This document shows, one piece after another, positions 6,061 through 8,090 of a stretch of 8,090 nucleotides of DNA; positions within the stretch are counted from its first letter, which is position 1; the number at the start of each line of letters is the position of its first letter. Position numbers and translations under genes: made by a program. The stretch covers positions 1 through 8,090 of the forward strand of contig DATAVK010000120.1 of assembly GCA_036267755.1 (NCBI GenBank), in the 5' to 3' direction. Source of the stretch: DATAVK01 sp036267755 (lineage in GTDB: Bacteria; Actinomycetota; Actinomycetes; JAFAQI01). The notes beneath the pieces are model-generated. The model was not told the origin of the DNA, searched no databases, and saw only the letters and a list, made by a program, of their open reading frames with translations.

Positions 6061-7581
6061 TTACGGCCAGCGCCACCGTGCGTGGACCCGGTATCGACCG
6101 GCTTTCGGCAGGTGCAGCGAGATCTCGTCGTCCGGGGTGCGGAACACCGTCCCACCGGCGACCACGAGGTACGGCGACCAGGTCATCTTCACGTCGTACC
6201 GCCCGGCTGCGGGGACGTCGAGCACCAGCCCGGTGTCCTGCTGGACCACGACGCGCGCGGGCAAGGCGACCATCGCCGCCGGCCGGGACACGTCGTACAT
6301 CGTCCAGTGGGCGTCCTGCCAGACCTCGTGCAGGTACGGCACGCCGTGCGCGATCAGCGCGGCCTCGCGGGTCGCGCTGTAGTCGAGCGGGACACCCCTC
6401 GCCACCACGACGACGCCGACCGCGTTGCGGTTCAGGAACCGCCGGTAGACGCGAGGGGTGAGGCTCCGCGACCCGTAGAAGACCGGGTTGAGCGACTCGT
6501 CAGACTGCCGCTCCCACCCGCGCGCCAGGCTGACGGTCGGAGCGAGGTACGTCGATGGCCAGTGGGTCGCCGTGTCGACGACCTCGACCCGGTGGCCGGT
6601 GACGTCCGGGTTGTTGGCGAGCTGGTGCTTCAACCCGGCGACGAAGGCGGTGGACCCGTCGTTGTGCGTCGTCGCCGCGAGGTCGTTGTGCAGCTGCGCG
6701 AGTGGCAGCAGCGAGGCCACCACCAGCGCGGCGAGCAGAGCGCCGCGACGCAGCCGCGCGCTCGCCGCGATCGCCGGCGCGGCGCCCAGGACAGCGATCC
6801 GTGTGGCGTTCGAACCGACGGCCGAAGGTACGACGAACGCCAGCAGCAGCCCGGCCATCACGACGAGGGTGACGGTCCGCACCCGCCGGCTGACTGGCGA
6901 CAACGCGACCACCGCGGCGGTGCCCGCGGCCATCAGCAGCGACGTCACGCTGAACGGTTGATAGCCCGCGCCCTGCCCGCGGGCGAGCAGCTGAAGCACG
7001 GCGAGCGCCGCGACGACGCCCCCAGCCGCGAACAGCGCAGCCCGGCGGCGGGTCAGGTCGGCAACCGCCAGCCCAATGGCCACCAGCAGCAGGAGCACCC
7101 CCGCGACCGGGCTGGTCGCAGTCGTCAGAACCCCGACCAGCAGCGCGGCCACCCACCAGCCGCGATCGACGATCACCAGGCAGAGCAACGCGACCGCGGC
7201 ACCCGCCGCGAACGTCGACCGGCCGGAGACGACATCGAGGCCGGCCGCCACGACCAGCAACGAGCTCGCCAGGAGCGGCCGCTGGGCGTGCCGCAGCAGC
7301 GGCCACGCCAACGCGGCCGTGACGACCAGGGACGCCGCGCCCAGCCCCACCGCGCCCAGCCAGCCGAGCAGCGGAGGCGTCACCAGGCTGTACGTCGGTG
7401 TCGCGACTCCGGCGTACCAGCGGGTCCAGAACGGCACGAAGCCGCTCTGCCGGAACAACTCGGCGCGCGCGGTCTGGGCGGCCAGGTCGGCAGTGTGCGG
7501 CGCGAGGAACAGGTAGCCGACGGCGATGGCAAGCCCGAGCCCGAGCGGCACCAGCGACGGCCAGGTGAGTCGTCGGATCAC
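6061..7581 (-). CDS. Polytopic membrane protein with large C-terminal extracytoplasmic-type region, function unknown
   Basis: A 506-residue protein with an N-terminal half of roughly nine to eleven membrane helices (about 8-297), including very Ala/Leu/Val-rich helices at 141-175 and 182-200, followed by a soluble region of about 210 residues. The first loop, HTADLAAQTARAELFRQSG then PFWTRWYAG (29-58), has an acidic residue soon after helix 1 and a Trp/Tyr-rich segment. This recalls GT-C-fold glycosyltransferases and related YfhO-like proteins, but I see no decisive catalytic motif, so this is only a possibility. The soluble part includes VGVVVVARGVPLDY and a late beta-rich section (436-506). 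The GTG start at 7581 overlaps the glnE stop as GTGA, and the frame open further upstream is only a shadow of glnE. The product is probably co-translated with GlnE, though a functional link to nitrogen control is not evident. Confidence 0.8.
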   Translation of the reverse strand: MIRRLTWPSLVPLGLGLAIAVGYLFLAPHTADLAAQTARAELFRQSGFVPFWTRWYAGVATPTYSLVTPPLLGWLGAVGLGAASLVVTAALAWPLLRHAQRPLLASSLLVVAAGLDVVSGRSTFAAGAAVALLCLVIVDRGWWVAALLVGVLTTATSPVAGVLLLLVAIGLAVADLTRRRAALFAAGGVVAALAVLQLLARGQGAGYQPFSVTSLLMAAGTAAVVALSPVSRRVRTVTLVVMAGLLLAFVVPSAVGSNATRIAVLGAAPAIAASARLRRGALLAALVVASLLPLAQLHNDLAATTHNDGSTAFVAGLKHQLANNPDVTGHRVEVVDTATHWPSTYLAPTVSLARGWERQSDESLNPVFYGSRSLTPRVYRRFLNRNAVGVVVVARGVPLDYSATREAALIAHGVPYLHEVWQDAHWTMYDVSRPAAMVALPARVVVQQDTGLVLDVPAAGRYDVKMTWSPYLVVAGGTVFRTPDDEISLHLPKAGRYRVHARWRWP

Positions 7582-8090
7582 GGACCGAACACCCGCTCGT
7601 GCACGGCCCGGGCCCGGCGGGTCGCCCGCCGGTAGTCCTCGAGCAGCTCCCCCGTGTGCCCAGGGGCGTAACCCATCGCGCGGGCGACGGCCGCGAGCGA
7701 GCGCGGCTCGGTCGGCAATACGTCGGAGGCCCGACCGCGCGCCAGCATGGTGGCGTTGCGAACCCGGGTCGCGATCAGCCACGCCTCGCGGAGCACTTTC
7801 GCGTCACCGGCAGCGATCAGGCCGGCGTCGACCGCCGCCGCGAGTGCCGGCAAGGTCGACGTGGTCTGCAGCCCCGGCACGGTGGCGGCGTGCTGCAGCT
7901 GCAGCAGCTGCACCGTCCACTCGACATCGGTCAGGCCACCGCGGCCGAGCTTGGTGTGCAGCGCCGGGTCGACGCCGCGGGGAAGCCGCTCGGCCTCCAT
8001 CCGTGCCTTCAGTCGGCGGATCTCGCGCAGGTCGGCATCGCTGACGCCGTCCTCGGGGTATCGCAACGGGTCGACCATCTCGATGAACCG
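7578..8090 (-). CDS. glnE: Bifunctional glutamine synthetase adenylyltransferase/deadenylyltransferase (C-terminal 170 residues; 5' end outside window)
   Basis: GlnE adds AMP to, and removes it from, a tyrosine of glutamine synthetase, switching nitrogen assimilation off and on. Only the C-terminus is present: the frame is open to the window edge and begins RFIEMVDPLRYP. The best-conserved stretches are LREIRRLKARMEAERLP (about 22-38 of the visible part) and LHTKLGRGGLTDVEWTVQLLQLQHA (about 45-69), the signature of the helical domain after the second nucleotidyltransferase domain. The rest is helical (AWLIATRVRNATMLARG; MGY..GHTGELLEDYRRATRRARAVHERVFG) and ends normally at TGA 7578. Full-length family members have about 950-1000 residues, so most of the gene, including both catalytic domains' metal-binding motifs, lies beyond the window. 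The stop overlaps the next start by 4 bp. Confidence 0.96.
   Translation of the reverse strand, partial: RFIEMVDPLRYPEDGVSDADLREIRRLKARMEAERLPRGVDPALHTKLGRGGLTDVEWTVQLLQLQHAATVPGLQTTSTLPALAAAVDAGLIAAGDAKVLREAWLIATRVRNATMLARGRASDVLPTEPRSLAAVARAMGYAPGHTGELLEDYRRATRRARAVHERVFGP

Noticed and set aside
5926..7635. Long + strand open frame of 569 codons
   Set aside because: The translation is low-complexity Arg/Gln/Asp/His-rich and is a shadow of the membrane protein gene on the other strand, which shows proper helices and a coupled start.
7893..7912. Repetitive GCTGCAGCTG tract inside glnE
   Set aside because: It is explained by the conserved coding segment QLLQLQHA of GlnE.

Overview
The window is GC-rich DNA from an actinomycete-type bacterium. 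This rests on very strong G/C preference at third codon positions, GTG and TTG starts, 4-bp stop/start overlaps, a glnE C-terminus of actinobacterial type and a secreted 'choice-of-anchor P'-like protein. A lineage near Frankiales/Nocardioidales-type actinobacteria is possible, but the sequence alone does not settle it.

Layout. (1) 1-1490, + strand: a tight three-gene cassette, made of the C-terminal part of a sterol-desaturase/fatty-acid-hydroxylase family enzyme, a four-helix membrane protein whose start overlaps that stop by 4 bp, and a small lipoprotein whose start lies inside the membrane gene. (2) 3368-1507, - strand: a two-gene operon of GTP cyclohydrolase I (folE) followed by an FAD/NAD(P)H ferredoxin-reductase-like enzyme. 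The folE stop codon is part of the reductase ribosome-binding site. (3) 4798-3521, - strand: an exported protein built from two tandem copies of a choice-of-anchor-P-like unit. A strong GC hairpin separates it from folE. (4) 4799-5246: a 448-bp non-coding stretch between divergent genes. It holds a likely promoter embedded in an inverted repeat, a 15-bp-stem hairpin and a perfect 13-bp inverted repeat. (5) 5247-6056, + strand: an integral-membrane PAP2-superfamily enzyme with a TTG start. (6) 8090-6061, - strand: the C-terminal end of glnE, overlapped by 4 bp by a polytopic membrane protein of unknown function with a large C-terminal extracytoplasmic-type region. It runs tail-to-tail into the PAP2 gene with only 4 bp between the stops.

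Most genes point to the cell envelope: lipid hydroxylase, small membrane protein, lipoprotein, secreted repeat protein, PAP2 enzyme and polytopic membrane protein. Two pieces of core metabolism, pterin synthesis and nitrogen control, lie among them. No mobile element, CRISPR array, tRNA or rRNA was seen. The least explained part is the structured intergenic region 4799-5246, and the most unusual gene context is the folE-reductase pair.
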